DNA of 64,000 bases from positions 101,017 through 165,016 of the forward strand of contig NZ_MJAJ01000011.1 of assembly GCF_001746365.1 (NCBI RefSeq). Reading direction: 5' to 3'. Shown one piece after another: positions 62,517 to 64,000 of the stretch. The notes under the pieces are model-generated. The model ran no database searches. It had not been told where the DNA came from and worked only from the letters and a program-made list of their open reading frames with translations. Position 1 is the first letter of the stretch. Each line of letters opens with the position of its first letter. A program made the translations under genes and the position numbers. The DNA is from Streptomyces sp. LUP30 (GTDB lineage: Bacteria > Actinomycetota > Actinomycetes > Streptomycetales > Streptomycetaceae).

Positions 62517-62571
62517 ACCCCATGACGACGGGCCCGGTCGCCCCGCCGGGTCCGCCCCATACGGAGGTTCC

Positions 62572-64000
<1,429 letters not shown>

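Overview
This is high-GC DNA with dense genes, frequent GTG starts, strong AGGAGG ribosome sites and 1-4 nt ATGA/GTGA/TGATG overlaps. It is almost certainly the core chromosome of a Streptomyces. The gene order (TerD/TerC island, aceE, fasR-fabD-fabH-acpP-fabF, a SCO2400-type protein, ChvE/MmsAB sugar importer) matches what I remember of the SCO2360-SCO2410 region of S. coelicolor. That is recollection, not a search. I see no insertion sequence, prophage, CRISPR array, rRNA or complete tRNA.

Layout: (1) 1-3.6 kb: a class A penicillin-binding protein with an altered transpeptidase motif, coupled to a polysaccharide-deacetylase-like protein, plus an FmdB zinc ribbon. (2) 3.6-12.7 kb: a Ter stress island. 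It has a HAD phosphatase, an 875-residue PRTase/TRSP/StiP/PELOTA fusion and a CitE/HpcH-like lyase in one operon, then three TerD proteins, a TerA/TerF-like protein and a DUF475 (TerC-like) membrane protein with a structured leader. (3) 12.9-27 kb: housekeeping and accessory genes: peroxiredoxin, DUF3052, pyruvate dehydrogenase E1 (aceE), K+ channel, MFS pump with TetR, DUF1023-type hydrolase, DUF4429/SHOCT, aldo/keto reductase with MerR, GNAT, serine hydrolase, pirin. (4) 27-32 kb: the fatty-acid initiation/elongation operon under its regulator FasR. (5) 32-46 kb: DUF3145, SGNH lipoprotein, GalM, a GH3 glycosidase with divergent TetR, a secreted pyroglutamyl-peptidase-like protein whose catalytic Cys is Ser, EI24, an esterase, an oxidoreductase/MarR pair, and a GntR/UTRA set. 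(6) 46-52 kb: a LacI-controlled YtfQ-R-T-YjfF-type sugar importer. (7) 52.7-62.4 kb: a SCO2400-type protein, then sugar-acid genes (enolase-superfamily dehydratase, Zn dehydrogenase, an unknown protein), a ChvE-MmsA-MmsB importer and a second GalM. (8) 62.6-64 kb: a PLP aminotransferase running off the window through a poly-C tract of at least 36 nt.

How they may work together: regions 5-7 look like carbohydrate capture. A GH3 enzyme releases sugars, two ABC importers take up monosaccharides, mutarotases equilibrate them, and a dehydratase plus dehydrogenase handle sugar acids. A lac-like operator, and a sequence motif shared upstream of two of the sugar units, suggest how they are controlled. 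The Ter island is the best candidate for poorly understood biology. It links Ca-binding TerD proteins and a membrane TerC-like protein to a nucleotide-processing trio whose product is not known to me.
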